64,000 nucleotides of DNA. Origin: Onchidella celtica (Eukaryota; Mollusca; Gastropoda; Systellommatophora; Onchidiidae). The DNA lies in contig OZ007570.1 in assembly GCA_963931925.1 (NCBI GenBank), positions 38,184,620 through 38,248,619 of the forward strand, read 5' to 3'. A program made the translations under genes and the position numbers. This document shows, one piece after another, positions 1 through 12,026 of the stretch (positions are counted from its first letter, which is position 1; the number at the start of each line of letters is the position of its first letter). The notes beneath the pieces are model-generated. The model ran no database searches. It worked only from the letters and a program-made list of their open reading frames with translations, and had not been told where the DNA came from.

Positions 1-159
1 ACACGGGCCTTTCTGTTTGTATCTGTCTTTACACATTCAGTTTAACACCTGCATTTCAAAACGTCTGCTCAGGAAGGGCCAAAAGTCACCTTACGATAAT
101 ATGCTGTTGACAAAATATTATTCAAAATAAATCTTTATTGTGGCAGCAGGGCAAAGTCA

Positions 160-310
160 AAGGGTGACAAAAAGAAAAAGTTGAATCTAGCAAAGCCTCG
201 TAAAAGAAATAATATAAAACTGACACGACCAAATGCAAAGAGAAAGGATAGACAAATGAAGCTTTTGGTATAACACACTTCTCCAGGAAAAACATGTAAC
301 AGGATAAAAG
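160..310 (+). repeat. R2 family copy 1 (retroposon-like tail)
   Basis: This stretch carries the R2 core: a CAAAAAGAAAAAGTTG block, then AGCAAAGCCTCG, then AAGAAATAATA, and later an AACATGTAACAGGATA block also found in the copy near 5.8 kb. R2 occurs eleven times in the window. The copy is diverged and neither end is sharp. Confidence 0.7.
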
Positions 311-1236
311 TATTATTCTGTGCTTACGGGATGCTGACTGTTTAGTGGGAAGAAGAAGTCAAACAGGTCATTCTGAAGATTTATTTTGGATTAATTACAT
401 TTCTAATTTACAAAATAATGTACACTTCAATGAGTTGAAATATAATTTCTGTATACTGAATTAGTTGTAATATAACCGAGTTAATAAAATAGTAATATTA
501 TGATAAAAGTAGCGTTTAGCCTTCGCTATATTTGAACTTGAACAGAAAAAAAGTTATTCATGACAATGGTCAGAATAACTATGTGTTTTAAGTAGAACAG
601 TAAATAGACACGGAAATGTAGGTTCCATTTCGGCAGGAATCTGGATGGAAGTAAAATCGTCAAACCTGTAAGGATTTATGACAACAGAACTTTGCGAAAT
701 ACCCCCCCCCCCTCTCTTAAGAAAAAAATAAATGAAAAGGAAATACATCCTTTATGTCTTGACCTTCGTCACGGTTTCGCCTTGTGCCAAACATCTCCCT
801 ACAACCACATTGTTTTTTTGTTTTTTTTAAAATTTTAATATACTCTTCATGTCGGTCCTACTAGAGTTTGCAAGAGGGAAGGTGTGTGTGTGTTGGGGGG
901 GGGGGGGAGAATATTAGATTCTTTCTTCACACTGCAAAGAATAGATAACAATTTCACTATTTATATTAATATAAGGTCATGTCTTGCACCACCAGTATCG
1001 ATGATACGAAGGGTTGAAAAACTCGTGGTTGTCATGATCATGTGTCGCGAAAAAGAAAAAAAAAATGTTCAGATCGCGAGGACTTTGCGCGAGGCCTTCG
1101 TTATCTTGAAAAGTAAAAGGCACCGCCTTGATATGTATATATATGACAAGGTATCAGGGAATCATATCAAGGCCTAGGTAGGCCATCTTTATCATGGCAT
1201 ACTGTATGCAGCGTTATTTTATTCGAGTGTTCATCC

Positions 1237-1413
<177 letters not shown>

Positions 1414-1737
1414 GAATTTCAACCCAAATGATGGCGCCGTTAAAAAAGTACTGCATTTAATATAGTGTCTAAATATGCCGTTTAAAAAATACTGCAGTTA
1501 TGTAATAATAACACCCTGTATCAAGTGGAATATTTTTTTTTTCAAACGGCTTCGTCACTAAATTTGTGTTGAAATTCCTGTTTTCTCTGTCTCGTTCATT
1601 GAACACGCACACACACAGACAATGAAATTAATTTTTGTGAATGATGATCATTGTACTATCGTTGCCCTGTCGCTTTTTTTTTTTGGTCATAGAGTGATTA
1701 TGTAGGAGAGCTGGCCAAATTAAAAATTAGTTTTAAC

Positions 1738-2149
1738 CAGTGGTTCTCAACCTTTTTCAAGGAATCCCCACAGGCTCCAATTTTTTCTTTCATCGCTCCT
1801 CCCCTTTCTTCATTCTCCACCCCTCCCCCCCCTCCCCCCACGTATATCCCTACCCAAACCCCACAGATACATTCAACAAGAGTACGCACAAATTATGATC
1901 TCAAGTGTTTCAAAGCGTGTTCATTTTTCATTACTAAACAAAGCATTCTCAATTAAAAACACTAAAAAGGCAATTTTTCTGTTCATAAAACTCATCGACT
2001 TGTGCAGTTGAACAAGTCAGTGGCTGCCCCGTGGTTGCTCCTCAAATCGCTCCCCCCCCCCCCTTCGTCGTTTTCTCTCCCTTATCGCCCGCCCTTTGCT
2101 TCGTCTCCCACCCCCCCCCTCCTGAAAATCAAAACGTTGAGAACCACTG
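1738..2149. mobile_element. hAT-like MITE, copy A
   Basis: The element starts CAGTGGTTCTCAACC and ends GTTGAGAACCACTG, a 14-bp perfect TIR. The CAGTGGTTCTC terminus is typical of hAT (Charlie-like) elements. The 8-bp flanks GTTTTAAC and GTTCATAC agree at 5 of 8 positions, fitting a decayed hAT target duplication. No transposase remains. The interior has poly(C) runs and a block homologous to the element at 19422-19786. Confidence 0.85.
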
Positions 2150-2362
2150 GTTCATACGCTAGGTTTGGTCAGTTAGCAAAATAAACTTCACGTTGACGAA
2201 ATGGCCTCAGTAGGCTTTGTTAGGAATACTTTGGGAAACAGCCACAAAATAACACGTGGGCATTTTTGGCCTGTTGGCTACAATAACATCTCCCTTATCT
2301 TTGTTGAGCGTAAGTCCGCGAGTACGTTGCTTACTGTTAGCTTCACGACTGTGTTGGCGTAT

Positions 2363-2570
2363 TAGGCTGATGGCACTCTGAGTCAAGCATGTTTTGCGTC
2401 TGTTTTTACTCAGTGCGCCAGGTCTCTCTTTCCGTCAGATGGCTCAAGACAGTTTTGACGCGTCAAAGAGACAGACTAGTTCAGTCTCTCCACTGCGCAA
2501 GGTCTCCATAGTTAACACCTGACAATGAAACCGAGATAACACATACTCGGCGCTGCATGCCACCGGCCTT
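2363..2570 (+). mobile_element. R3 family MITE-like copy 1
   Basis: It begins GGCTGATGGCACTCTGAGTC and ends near CGGCGCTGCATGCCACC, matching the ends of the better preserved copy at 33974-34206. Interior words shared with other copies are GACAGTTTTGACGC, GAGACAGACT and GCGCAAGGTC. No coding capacity. Confidence 0.7.
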
Positions 2571-5500
2571 ATTATTGTGTGCACGGTATCACTGTATCAT
2601 AATTCCCCCTCAGGCTTAAATACCATTTTGAAGCAGTCAGTAGCCAAAATACCGAACACCGGCACCGCTACAGGTTCAAAGTGCGGGGAATCGCAGAGTG
2701 CACACAAACTGTCAAACCTGTCGGTTCAAGACATATCCAGATTTCTTTGTTGTGTTTTTACTGCCTCTTATTCTTTCTTATCATTTTGAAGGGCCATTGA
2801 TAACCTGGCACTAAACTCCAGGTCCACCTTAGTATTCTGTTCTTTGTTTGTTAAGGTTAGCCGCACTCCTACTATCTCTCACCGTTTCTACCATTTGCAG
2901 TGATTTCTATTTGATTATTCCAACGCCAAACCCACTGACCCATTAGACATGCCTTTGATTTATGTAGCAATAATGTCTCACCTTTTACTTTTTTGCACTG
3001 TCACACTGAACCAGGGTCAGCAAAGGGCACGGCTATTGAAGATCCTGATGTGTTGACGAGACTCGTGGAAAAATAATACTTGTTGGGTTGGCACTGCCAC
3101 ACTGTAGCTTTGCTGTTATTATTATTACTTTTATCACCGTCTTATCTAAACTTGATGTTGTTCGAGTTCTTTCTTCAATGCAGCCTGTCTTCTTACAAGC
3201 AGGAACACGCCGCTGTGATTTAAGAGAACAACTTATCATAGATCTATGGCTGAAAACAAAAACCATTTCTTTCGAGTGGTTGAAGGCGAGACGTCAATAA
3301 ATCATGGCATTGTAAGGGATAATAATAATAATTTAAAAAATCGACAATGTAGAATTAGATAAATCTAACATGAGTTTGCATGTAATCGCTAGCACAATAG
3401 CGTCTATCACAATGACAGCAAATAAGTTCTTGGTTACCGAACTACAGAGACATAAAAAACCAAAAGTACAAAGACAAAAACTGAAGACTGGTGATGATGA
3501 AAGTGATTGTGGGGGATAAACTTCTTGCCATCATCCTTGTAATTATTAATAATCTGTTTTACAGTAAACAAAGATGTGATCTAGGACATGTACTCCCCAC
3601 CCCCGCAGCGTGTTCCTCGAAATTGATTAACATTGTAGTATGGCTGTTTGCGGCACACTTCATTGTACAGGTCTACTTGGTACTGAAAAACTCTGTGTTC
3701 GTCCAAAACAAAAATTTATAGGAGAGTTAAACAAAACAAAAAAAATAATAGAATATTTGCAGTGCCATCCGTTTTATTTCTATGTTCAATGTCCATTTTG
3801 TGACGACCGAAAGAAACCATTCCTTGCATAAAATAATTATACCTCAGATAGAAAGGCAGAGCACACTTCATTCTATGCAATCCTGTTAAAAAGTGAACTT
3901 GACCCAGTCTGGCGTCTTTTTCAGTAACTTAACACAGGTAGAGCTGTATACTATTATTTCTTTGAAAGATTTCGCCCCGGATAGTCACATTCAGACTCAG
4001 TGTCCCCTCCTGATCTCTGACACAAATACCCTGGGAATCGTGAAAGGAGGTCCGGGACTATAAAAAGAAACCGATTTTGAATGCCACTGTGCCAGTGGCA
4101 CGCCCAATGATATGAGAAGTTCATTGAGAGTTATTAATATATCCAAGTAGGGAAAGTTCTTTTAAAAATGCACTTGTATGGAACTGCAATATGGGTTTAC
4201 ACTGGCGTGAAGTGTAAGAGGCAACGAAATCGCTCCACCATAGCGTGAAATACTCTGCATAACTATAATCATGGGCGTGAAAATAGTCTGCATAACTACA
4301 TACAAATAAAATCAAAAGGCGTGGCCGAGCTAGTTTAAAGAGAGCTATTGTATTATCCAGAAAGAAGAGTTTGAATTTGAGTTTGGAGAAAACACGTCGA
4401 TACGATAACGCCCATATCATTGTCCCAGGAAGAAACAAGACGATAGGCAAAAAACTGTGATAAGAGAATGACAGGACAGAATGAGACCCTGGTACAAGCG
4501 GCCACCAACCACCAGCCCAGATAGAAGTCTATGGGGTTTTAGAGGATAAGAAAACAAAAAAAAAAAAGGGCTGTAATTCAGGGCTGGATATAAACGGTAT
4601 ATTTGCGTGTAACAGACTGTGCTAAAGGATGTCATGATGACATGACAGCAATAATGTTTGTGAATAGAGAGACATAAAATAAAGAGTGAAGATGTTGATG
4701 ATAACATTGATTGTGGGAGTACAGTTCTTGCAATGATTATGTTCATCTTAATGCTAGTAACAACAGCGGAAACCTAATAACATGTAACATCAGGGAAGAA
4801 CAGGATACGAGTTTATGTGTAGCAATTTATTTTTTTGTAAATCTGTAAACTCTAGCAGTTTACATCTGCATACTTCTCTTTCTCTCTCACTCCTGCCTCT
4901 CTCATCCCCTCTCTGTCTCTCACACCCACCCTTTCTCTCTCTCTCCTCAAGTGTTGCTCCAAGAAAAGAAAACAGGTGCCGATCAAAGGAAAGATTTCGT
5001 ATTGCTTTTGGTTAGGACAGGCCTTGTGGACAAGGGTCGTTCTCCTTTAGGACAGGTCTTGACAAGGCTCATTCTCCGTGTTCACACTAACATGCCCTGC
5101 AGTCAAAACAAAGCTCTGGGTGGTAGAAGTGTTTATTGTAAGACCACTGTAGTGCTTCTTTTGTGCGACTGGCTTTAATGATTTATGTCAGCTACTGCCC
5201 CTGTCACGAGTAGTTAACTGGCTAATTTTATAGACCTGCGGCTACGTCTTGAAAATACCTTAGAAGTACCTACAGTCAAAATTAATCTTAAAGAGCTCGA
5301 AAAGCCAAAACTTTGAGGACATGAAAAAAAATGTTTACGAAAAGTCTTGGAATATTGTCAAGGGAACAAGGCAACATTCTGATTTTCTGAAAACTAGCCC
5401 TTAACAACCCAGGGCCCGCGGGTGTGATCCGGCACGTCAAGAGATCTTGGCCGGCCCCGAGGTTGAATGAGAGATTTTCATTTAAAAATCAACATCCAAA

Positions 5501-5690
5501 TAAATATTAACATGTCATACCTAGAAAAGCTTTTGTGCAACCTCACATTTTCCAGGTCTGGTCCTAACTATGGCAAGTTGCCTGCCTCTTACTTAATGTC
5601 GGTCTTAATTTTTTTTTTTTTTTTGTTTTGTTTTTTATTTGAAGGCGGGGCGCACCATCGCACCGTTAACTTGCCTGGTCCAGTTTAGAC
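2571..5690. other. No recognisable gene or repeat family
   Basis: Apart from short AT-rich runs, a poly(T) run near 5609 and a CT-rich patch near 4876-4950, I see no conserved domain, RNA gene or member of the dispersed families. Open frames are short and lack codon or domain support. Confidence 0.5.
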
Positions 5691-5691
5691 A

Positions 5692-5965
5692 AAATATGGC
5701 AAAAACAAGAAGAAAACGTTGTATATAGCAAAGCCTCCGTAAGAAATAAAACAAAGGATACAACTCACAGGAAAAGGAGAGACAAAATAATCAGCTTTCG
5801 ATCGATTGATCTTCATGAGGAAAAAAAAAAATGTAACAGGATACAAAATAGAAGAAATAACAATATTGAACGAATGAAAAAATTGTAGAATGTGGTACAG
5901 TACGAGTACTTAGCTGCCAGTTCCAGCCTTGGATTTTTGTTAGTACAGGACGTCGGTCAATGTAT
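5692..5965 (+). repeat. R2 family copy 2, long form
   Basis: The core AGCAAAGCCTCCGTAAGAAA is followed by ATGTAACAGGATACAAAATA and by CTTAGCTGCCAGTTCCAGCC. The same order is seen in the 50.2-kb copy, so the full R2 unit is at least about 270-330 bp. The A-rich core fits the 3' tail of a retroposon read on the minus strand. Confidence 0.75.
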
Positions 5966-6099
5966 TGTATAGTGGCTCGAAGTCTGTCTGTGGCCAAGTA
6001 AATGAAGAAATTAGTGACTGGTGATTATAAGTAACACCACATAATTTCATAGTTCATTTAAAAAAAAAAAAAAATCAGTGTCAAAGAGAGAGAGAGAGA

Positions 6100-7830
6100 A
6101 AAAAACTTGCTTGTTTATTGTTGTTCAAGAAACTGCATCATTGACATTTTGGTGACTTGTGATTCCATTGGATTATTACATTTTCCTATTGGGCCATTTC
6201 TTTTTCCTATAATATTATCTGACAGCCACCATGCTCAGGAATGCAATGGACAGTCAGTTGCCTCTTGGCATATTTATAATTATGTCTGACACATGCCGTT
6301 ATCGTACAGCAGTGACGATATATTACACAGTTTGGCATATTCCTATAATATGCCGATATCACTAACAATGTGAAACAAAGGATGTGTTTTATTCCCCAAA
6401 GGCCTATAACTGATATACATCTGAAGAGTTTACAAGACGTTTTGACAGGTTTCTGACAGGTAAATAAATAATAAACATGCCACATTGTTTTTTTAGGTTC
6501 TGTTCGCGCATACATGTTTTTGAATGTAAACAGTTGATCAGACATGATTGTGCGTTTGTCTGACTTGTATACTTATGCTTTTTCCACCCGGTTTTAGTGT
6601 GTGGGATGTTATGCTGGGGGCGTTATGCTTAACGTGGTGTCTTCGTGAAATACCACTATATGTGATTTACGGGCTCATTACGACACAAACTGCATGTATT
6701 GGGGTTATTGCATTTGGAATATTCAGCTTTTCAGGGCACTTTCGGTGAGACGAGACCGAGCAATCAAACTTTTAACATTTAGAGCAGCTTTGCGTTTTGT
6801 TTTTATGATTTTATTTTACCTTTAAAAAAAAATAATTAATTTTACCTTTTTCGTTTATATTGAATTTTATTTTGGTTCATTTTATTTTATTAACTTTACT
6901 TAAATCTAAAGTTTATGCTCTTTTTAAATAGGCCGAAATTCTCATTTTTACAACTTCCTGTCTCAGGTTTTGATATTTTGATTTTCCAATTTTTTTATTT
7001 TGTTTTTGTTATGGGATTCCTTGACCCATCCTGGATTCAAATGTTTTCTTAGATCGATTTTTTTAGAAGGGAGGGGGTGAAAGCTATTGAAGTTGTACTT
7101 TGCATCCCCCCCCCCCCCACCCCCCCCCCCCCTCCGGCGGCCTCCGAAATAAGGTATTCTAGCTCAAGACAAATCGATCCAAGGAAATGTTATACAAAAA
7201 TGCTATATATGCATTTCTCAGTGTCCTTGACATGATAGAGAATTCCTCAAGAAGTACACACCTTGGCGACAATGTTGTTGTTCAGGATTCACGATTATAT
7301 GTGAGTCCGCCTCACTTTACGGCCTATCTGCTCGCAATTCAACATTGGGCTTCTTTTTAAAATGTACCATTAGTTCTTTAGGCTAGATACACGTTTGCAT
7401 ACTCTATTCAGTGGGAGAAATTGTATGCGAACTATTGACTCGTAGTAACTGCACATTCACCCCATTTGTGTTTGTTGGTCGTTGTTCAAATGTTTGAAAG
7501 AATCTGTGCCTTTGTGAGCCAATATTTGCAATGACAAGACAAACGTGTGTTGTGAAAATCTTAATGTTAACACAAAATTAGACAATGTTTAGTTTGTTAT
7601 ATTATCTACTATAACAGTCTTGCATATTTCTGTTGGTCATTGTTTATACCCATCAGTATAACAGAAAGATGTACAATATTCATCACATTCTCAAGACTGG
7701 TCGTAGTCACGTACTTTTCTGGCTTTTCGAACTTTAGTTGCGAATGGTAATTAAATATAATTTTAACCGTATATAAGGATACCATGGACCTTAACATAAA
7801 GGCATCAGCTCTACAATACATGAAACGGAA
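6100..7830. other. AT-rich interval without recognisable gene
   Basis: Contains a 26-bp poly(C) tract interrupted by one A (about 7107-7132) and T-rich stretches. No domain, RNA gene or shared repeat was recognised. Confidence 0.5.
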
Positions 7831-7831
7831 G

Positions 7832-8152
7832 AATGTTGTAACTGGTACGTACGTCCCCCAAGTTTTTTTGCACTAGGGGTACACATTTTAAAGCCTTTTG
7901 TGACTCCAGAGCTAGAGAGCTCCTCCCGAAATGCTCCTAACAACAGCCTTAATTAATTATGATTAATTATTCTTTCCAATTTTCTCTTTGTTTTCTTCCA
8001 TTTTTGTGGTTGAAAAGGTAGGGGGCAGGGTTGGGGGTTCGATAAATTTTAGGGTTGAGGATAAGGACGGAGTTAGGGACAGGTACGTGTACGTATTTAT
8101 AAGCGCCCCTAGCGCAAAACACTTGGCGTACTTACGTACTTACAACAACATC
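7832..8152 (+). mobile_element. R1 family MITE copy 1
   Basis: The left end (ATGTTGTAACTGGTACGT, then a CCCCCAAG...TGCACTAGGGGTAC block) is mirrored at the right end (GCGCCCCTAGCGCAAAAC ... TACGTACTTACAACAACAT). TIRs are about 45-50 bp and imperfect. The interior carries GACTCCAGAGCTAGAGAGCT and several TTAGGG-like words. Seven copies occur in the window, in both orientations. Confidence 0.85.
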
Positions 8153-8221
8153 CAAAACAGAATAGGTAGTACAGTTTGATACCTTTGTTCCAGCCAGTAA
8201 TAATATATCTAAATAAACATT

Positions 8222-8455
8222 TGAAATATTGCCAAAATAGGGCAAAAAGAAAAAGTTGTATGTAGCAAAGCCTCGCCTAAGAAATGATACAGAAACAATG
8301 CAATAAAACGGAAAGGAAAGGAAAAGACGTTTGATTGTATCGTTTCTTTATTATTTCTTTCGCGGGGGCTTTGCTACATAGCCTACAGCTGCTTCTTTTT
8401 GTCACATTTTGACTTTACTTCAATATTGGCCGAGACTCCACAGATTTTCTGTTTT
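8222..8455. repeat. R2 copy 3, hairpin form
   Basis: Two R2 tails face each other. GGCAAAAAGAAAAAGTTGTA with AGCAAAGCCTCG on the left is answered by CGCGGGGGCTTTGCTACATA and a CTTCTTTTTGTCACATTTTG block on the right. A downstream extension with CCACAGATTTTCTG is shared with other hairpin copies at 32.1, 52.4 and 63.1 kb. Confidence 0.75.
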
Positions 8456-9420
8456 TTTTTAATTAAAAAAAATGTTTTTATCATATATGGTGAATTTGAA
8501 ATATTGGACTCCAAGAAACCAACAATAACAACCAGAAAAAGAGAGATTTCTTCAAGGAGTTCACAGACATTAACTGACTAAAAAAAGGAAAAGAAAAAAA
8601 AAAGTTGTGATCTGTAGTTGTGAGACTATACGTTAGCAGTTTCATGACAGGGTTAGCGATATGATAATGTCAAAAAAGCATGGTCAAATGTAAGACAGTG
8701 CTAACTTTTATGTAATATTCATGCACGTTCATGTTTCTCACCTTGGGCAAAGTGTCTGGTGTGTAGATTCAACACATCAGCGCCTAAAGAATGTTCCCTC
8801 TGCTTTGGGGCTTCTTAAGCCAGTGCTAGCTTGGTCTTTATCACGGTCTATCACCACTGAGAGGGCTGCAGTGGTCTCAGTCAGCTCGCATAAAGCCTAG
8901 TGAGCAAACTAAACTTCATGAATGCTGTATATATTGAGCACTGGCGTCCTGGGAAGAATGTTCATTGTACTTTACTAGAATTACCGTGAATACTAGATGT
9001 CTGATGTGGATTTTACCAAAGGGACCATAAATGCAAGGCCTGTGTATTTATTTGTGTTGAGTTTCTATCATAATCCGACGAATATTTTTCTATATTTCAT
9101 GAGAAATTCAGAATCACATGATGTATGTGAATCTCTGAATTCCCAAATGTTCACATGAAAGCGCTTGTTGTGTGGACGCATATTTTCAAATCAGTGAGAT
9201 CTCAGATCAGTGGCCGTATGCACGAACTATGCGTAACTGGCACAGCGGTGTAGGCCCTATGGGTCCGTGCAAAAAGGTACACGGTATGCTGGTGTATTTG
9301 CTGCTTTTTCATTGTGCGTTTCACAATGCATTCAGTGATTTCCCTTTTTTTGCGTTGACTACCACCTGGTCACTGAGAATGTGTAAGAAATATAAGACAT
9401 ACAAAAAGATAAGGAATAAA

Positions 9421-9537
9421 GGGGCTATCATACTAAGCCCGGAATGTCACCTGCAGCCAGTTGCTGCCAGCAAAATATACACCCAAGAAGTAAAGGCAGA
9501 AGCTGACTGTGTCTGACAGGGTTTAGTATGATAGGGT
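9421..9537 (-). mobile_element. R10 MITE, copy A
   Basis: Begins GGGGCTATCATACTAAGCCC and ends GGGTTTAGTATGATAGGGTC, an inverted pair of about 20 bp. The interior matches the inverted copy at 26384-26510 (TCAGCTTCTGCC, TTCTTGGG, CAACTGGCTG when reversed). No coding content. Confidence 0.8.
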
Positions 9538-9539
9538 CT

Positions 9540-10010
9540 TCCCAGATTTACTAAGAAAATATTAGAAATTATGATGTGCACTTCTTGTCTGCCAGTAGCT
9601 CACTGTGCCGTTTCGGCATGAGTCTGATACCACCCCTTATAGCCAAAAGGCATAAATTGATAAACTTTGGGCAGGAAGTACAGTGGAGAGGAAGGGAGAA
9701 TTCAGACGCGATGTGAAACAGAGCAAGTGAAAATCTCCATTGTCTGTCTCCTGGCTTTGTTTCTAAGTACTGTGGGAGGGAATGGGGCATCAGATGCGAC
9801 ATCAACATGTCGAGATTAATGCTAAGATTTATGACTTTTCTAATTGGAGTTCTCAGAGTCCCCAGTCACATTCCTCTAGTTGGGAGCCTTGATTTCCTCA
9901 ATCCCTTCCCCATTTTGAATTGTCTTCAAGTAATAATTTTTCACCACTATATTTCCACAGCGGTAATTACTGAAACAAATCATTAATTCATACAAGGAAA
10001 TTTCCTTATT
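9540..10010. other. No recognisable feature
   Basis: Single-copy-looking sequence; no repeats shared with the rest of the window and no coding signal recognised. Confidence 0.45.
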
Positions 10011-10011
10011 A

Positions 10012-10572
10012 CAGTAGTCTCCGTCTAAGAACTCGCCGCCTTAGAACCCGATCCGCCTTAGAACCCGCTGTTGCCGCGAACCGAATTTTTTCACTATAAT
10101 TTACATGCGTAAGAACCCGCTCTGAAACGAAAAATCCGCCTAAGAACCCGGCATTTGACCGTGAGACAAGCACACTTTTACGTAAAATTTCGATATTAAA
10201 CACAAAATTCTCTTTCATCTTGACGGAATAGAACAAAGCCACACAGTACAGTGAAAGAGAACAGGTGGAGGGAAGGTAGGGGGGGGGGCGAACCGCACAA
10301 AGGATGGAGCCCAGTTACGTCTTTCGTGTGCAAGCAGGCCACTCCTAGACTAAATTAGCATAGTCATTACCTAACATCTATTGTTGTCTGACACGAGGGG
10401 CAGAATTTTATACCTAATTGACCACGCACTTGGTTTGCATGGCACATGTACATGTACTGAAGGCTGCATGTGTATCACTGGGCCTCGTGTTGTATCCGAC
10501 TAAGAGCCCGGTCCGCCTAAGAACCCGCTTTTTCTGTCTCCCGTTGACCGGGTTCTTAGGCGGAGACTACTG
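10012..10572. mobile_element. pogo/Tigger-like MITE with TA target duplication
   Basis: The left end CAGTAGTCTCCGTCTAAGAA is mirrored by TTCTTAGGCGGAGACTACTG at the right end, with TA on both sides. A CAGTAGTC-type TIR with TA TSD is characteristic of pogo/Tigger elements of the Tc1/mariner superfamily. Near both ends the motif CCGCCTAAGAACCCG recurs several times in direct orientation, like subterminal transposase-binding repeats. No transposase open frame with a DDE pattern is present; the 77-codon minus-strand frame at the left end looks incidental. Confidence 0.9.
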
Positions 10573-10685
10573 TATTTGCAAACAAACGAGAAAAAAAAAT
10601 TTCTCATTTCAATGAATCATAAAACTTCCACTCGAGTTAATGGAGTGCCTACTCTGAAATTTCTTACCAATAGGTGGAAATTTCG

Positions 10686-10693
10686 TGACGTCA
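10686..10693. promoter_or_regulatory. CRE-type palindrome TGACGTCA
   Basis: Perfect 8-bp CREB/ATF consensus about 120 bp upstream of the THAP fragment that follows. Whether it acts as a promoter element is inference. Confidence 0.35.
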
Positions 10694-10779
10694 CTGCGTT
10701 GTTTACCGGAGCTAGGCAGCCGTTTTGTTAGACCAGAGATCTCTGTGTTAGAATGATAGTGATAGCGAATGCATAGTCG

Positions 10780-11019
10780 TGGGTGAAACCGAGTGACGAG
10801 ACGCCGCACTTGTGTGCAGTGTTTGGCTGCACCAACAAATACAAAATCGGACGAAGGATGTTTTCTATTCCTAATAAGGAAGCAAGGGGGCGAGGCCACT
10901 GAGCGTTTATCAGAAAGGCGAAGGAGAGAGTGGAGATAAAGGCCATCGGCCGAAAAGACATCTCCAACAAAACAGTAAAAGTTCACCACAAGGTGTTACA
11001 AGATGCAGGAAGGATTTAA
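10780..11019 (+). pseudogene. THAP-type zinc finger remnant
   Basis: In the frame of the Cys codon at 10813 the translation reads CAVFGCTNKYKIGRRMFSIP, then KEARGRGH, a stop (TGA 10900-10902), then ERVEIKAIGRKDISNKTVKV before a second stop at 11017. This fits the THAP C2CH zinc finger, which has C-x(2-4)-C near the start, an F-(S)-x-P motif about 12 residues later and a W-I-K-A-I-x-R-K-D block. Here the tryptophan position is disturbed (ERVEIKAI, probably by a small indel) and the C-terminal Cys/His ligands are not recognisable, so the domain cannot fold as an intact finger. No in-frame ATG lies just upstream. THAP domains occur in DNA-binding cellular proteins and in P-element-type transposases; which source applies cannot be told. 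A CRE palindrome lies upstream. Confidence 0.7.
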
Positions 11020-11765
11020 ATAAAATAAAGTTCAAAATGAATAAAGAAACTGCCACTTGGACAACAAATTAACGCTAACCCTAGACCTTAGGCTTAGTCC
11101 AGTTCCTAACCGGGAAATGCTATGAAGGGGTTTGGTTTGGAAGGAGTTCCGAATGCGTCCATTGTGGTACTAAAATTCTTTGGTTTCTTGGGCAAAGCTA
11201 TTGAATCCGATAGTGTAGGCCTAATGTTCCAAACCTAATTTGACATCACAATACTAACTAAGGCCTATGACACCTTGATACAGTAGTTGCTAAAACAACA
11301 TTCACACCGTCACTCCTCGATTTAGATCTAGATCTGGGTCTAGATCCAGTCCACTCGATGATTATGATTCCTCCACTAATTTAATATCAGGTGTCCGCAT
11401 TTGATACATCTAAACCATTTTAGGTGTCAGGGTTAGGACTAGAATTACCGTGCTGGGTCACGGTTTGTTTATTTCAGGGTCGCGTTGATTTTAGCCAGTG
11501 CAAATGTCCTTGAACTATTCCCGTGGACAGTTTGTTTTTGTGGCGCTTTTTCTTAGAGATGGAAAGTAAGTGGGGCAGTGACGGTGCAATTTTCGACCCC
11601 GTGATTTTGATAGACTTTAACAGGGGTGAGGAAAGGGAGTGAGTAAATTCGTACATAAAACGTAGAGGGTTTGGAGACTTTAGGAAGGGTTTTGATATGT
11701 TAAATTGACCTTGTCTGTTACTATTAATAGAATCTATTAATACTACGAGCTGAGCTCGAAATGGA
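11020..11765. other. Intergenic, no recognised repeat
   Basis: Contains a short cluster of TAGATC words (about 11323-11348). The AGATCTAGATCT motif recurs near 12223. Nothing else recognised. Confidence 0.4.
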
Positions 11766-11769
11766 TGCA

Positions 11770-11825
11770 CCAATCAAATTTGGGCAGTTGGCTGGGGAAT
11801 TGCATATGGCCGAGCGGTATATAAG
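11770..11825 (+). promoter_or_regulatory. Candidate core promoter: CCAAT box and TATA box
   Basis: CCAAT (11770-11774) and TATATAAG (11818-11825) are 48 bp apart. If transcription starts about 25-30 bp after the TATA box (near 11848), the CCAAT box falls near -75, the classical pol II spacing. Both are short motifs and the window is AT-rich, so chance is possible; the agreement of two motifs, an ATG and a consensus splice donor downstream is the argument. Confidence 0.35.
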
Positions 11826-11924
11826 TGGAGCCATTACTATGTTTGATCACTCCATGCAGAAATTTCCATCTGTGAGGGCAGTCGGCTGGATTCGGCCTGA
11901 GAGAATCAGAAGATTGTTAAAGCC

Positions 11925-12026
11925 ATGTCTATGCCATTGATAGACATTGGAATGAGACCATACGCTCTTACGGAATTATCTACTGCTATTATCTCCAGCT
12001 CCCTGATCTCGTATCAGGGACCAATC
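11925..12026 (+). CDS. Candidate first coding exon, unknown product
   Basis: ATG at 11925 (G at -3) opens 34 codons. The translation starts MSMPLIDIGMRPYALTELST, continues with a serine/isoleucine-rich stretch and ends QGPI exactly at a consensus splice donor GTAAGT (12027-12032). The codon after the donor would stay open for only 12 residues more. The upstream CCAAT and TATA motifs and an implied leader of about 75 bases suit a first exon. I do not recognise the peptide and see no matching downstream exon on this strand, so the gene would continue far away or may not exist. Two short AUGs in the same frame at the start leave the exact start open. Confidence 0.3.

Noticed and set aside
4082..4100. 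TGCCACTGTGCCAGTGGCA hairpin as a terminator
   Set aside because: Short palindrome in eukaryotic-type DNA without a T-run; no gene upstream.
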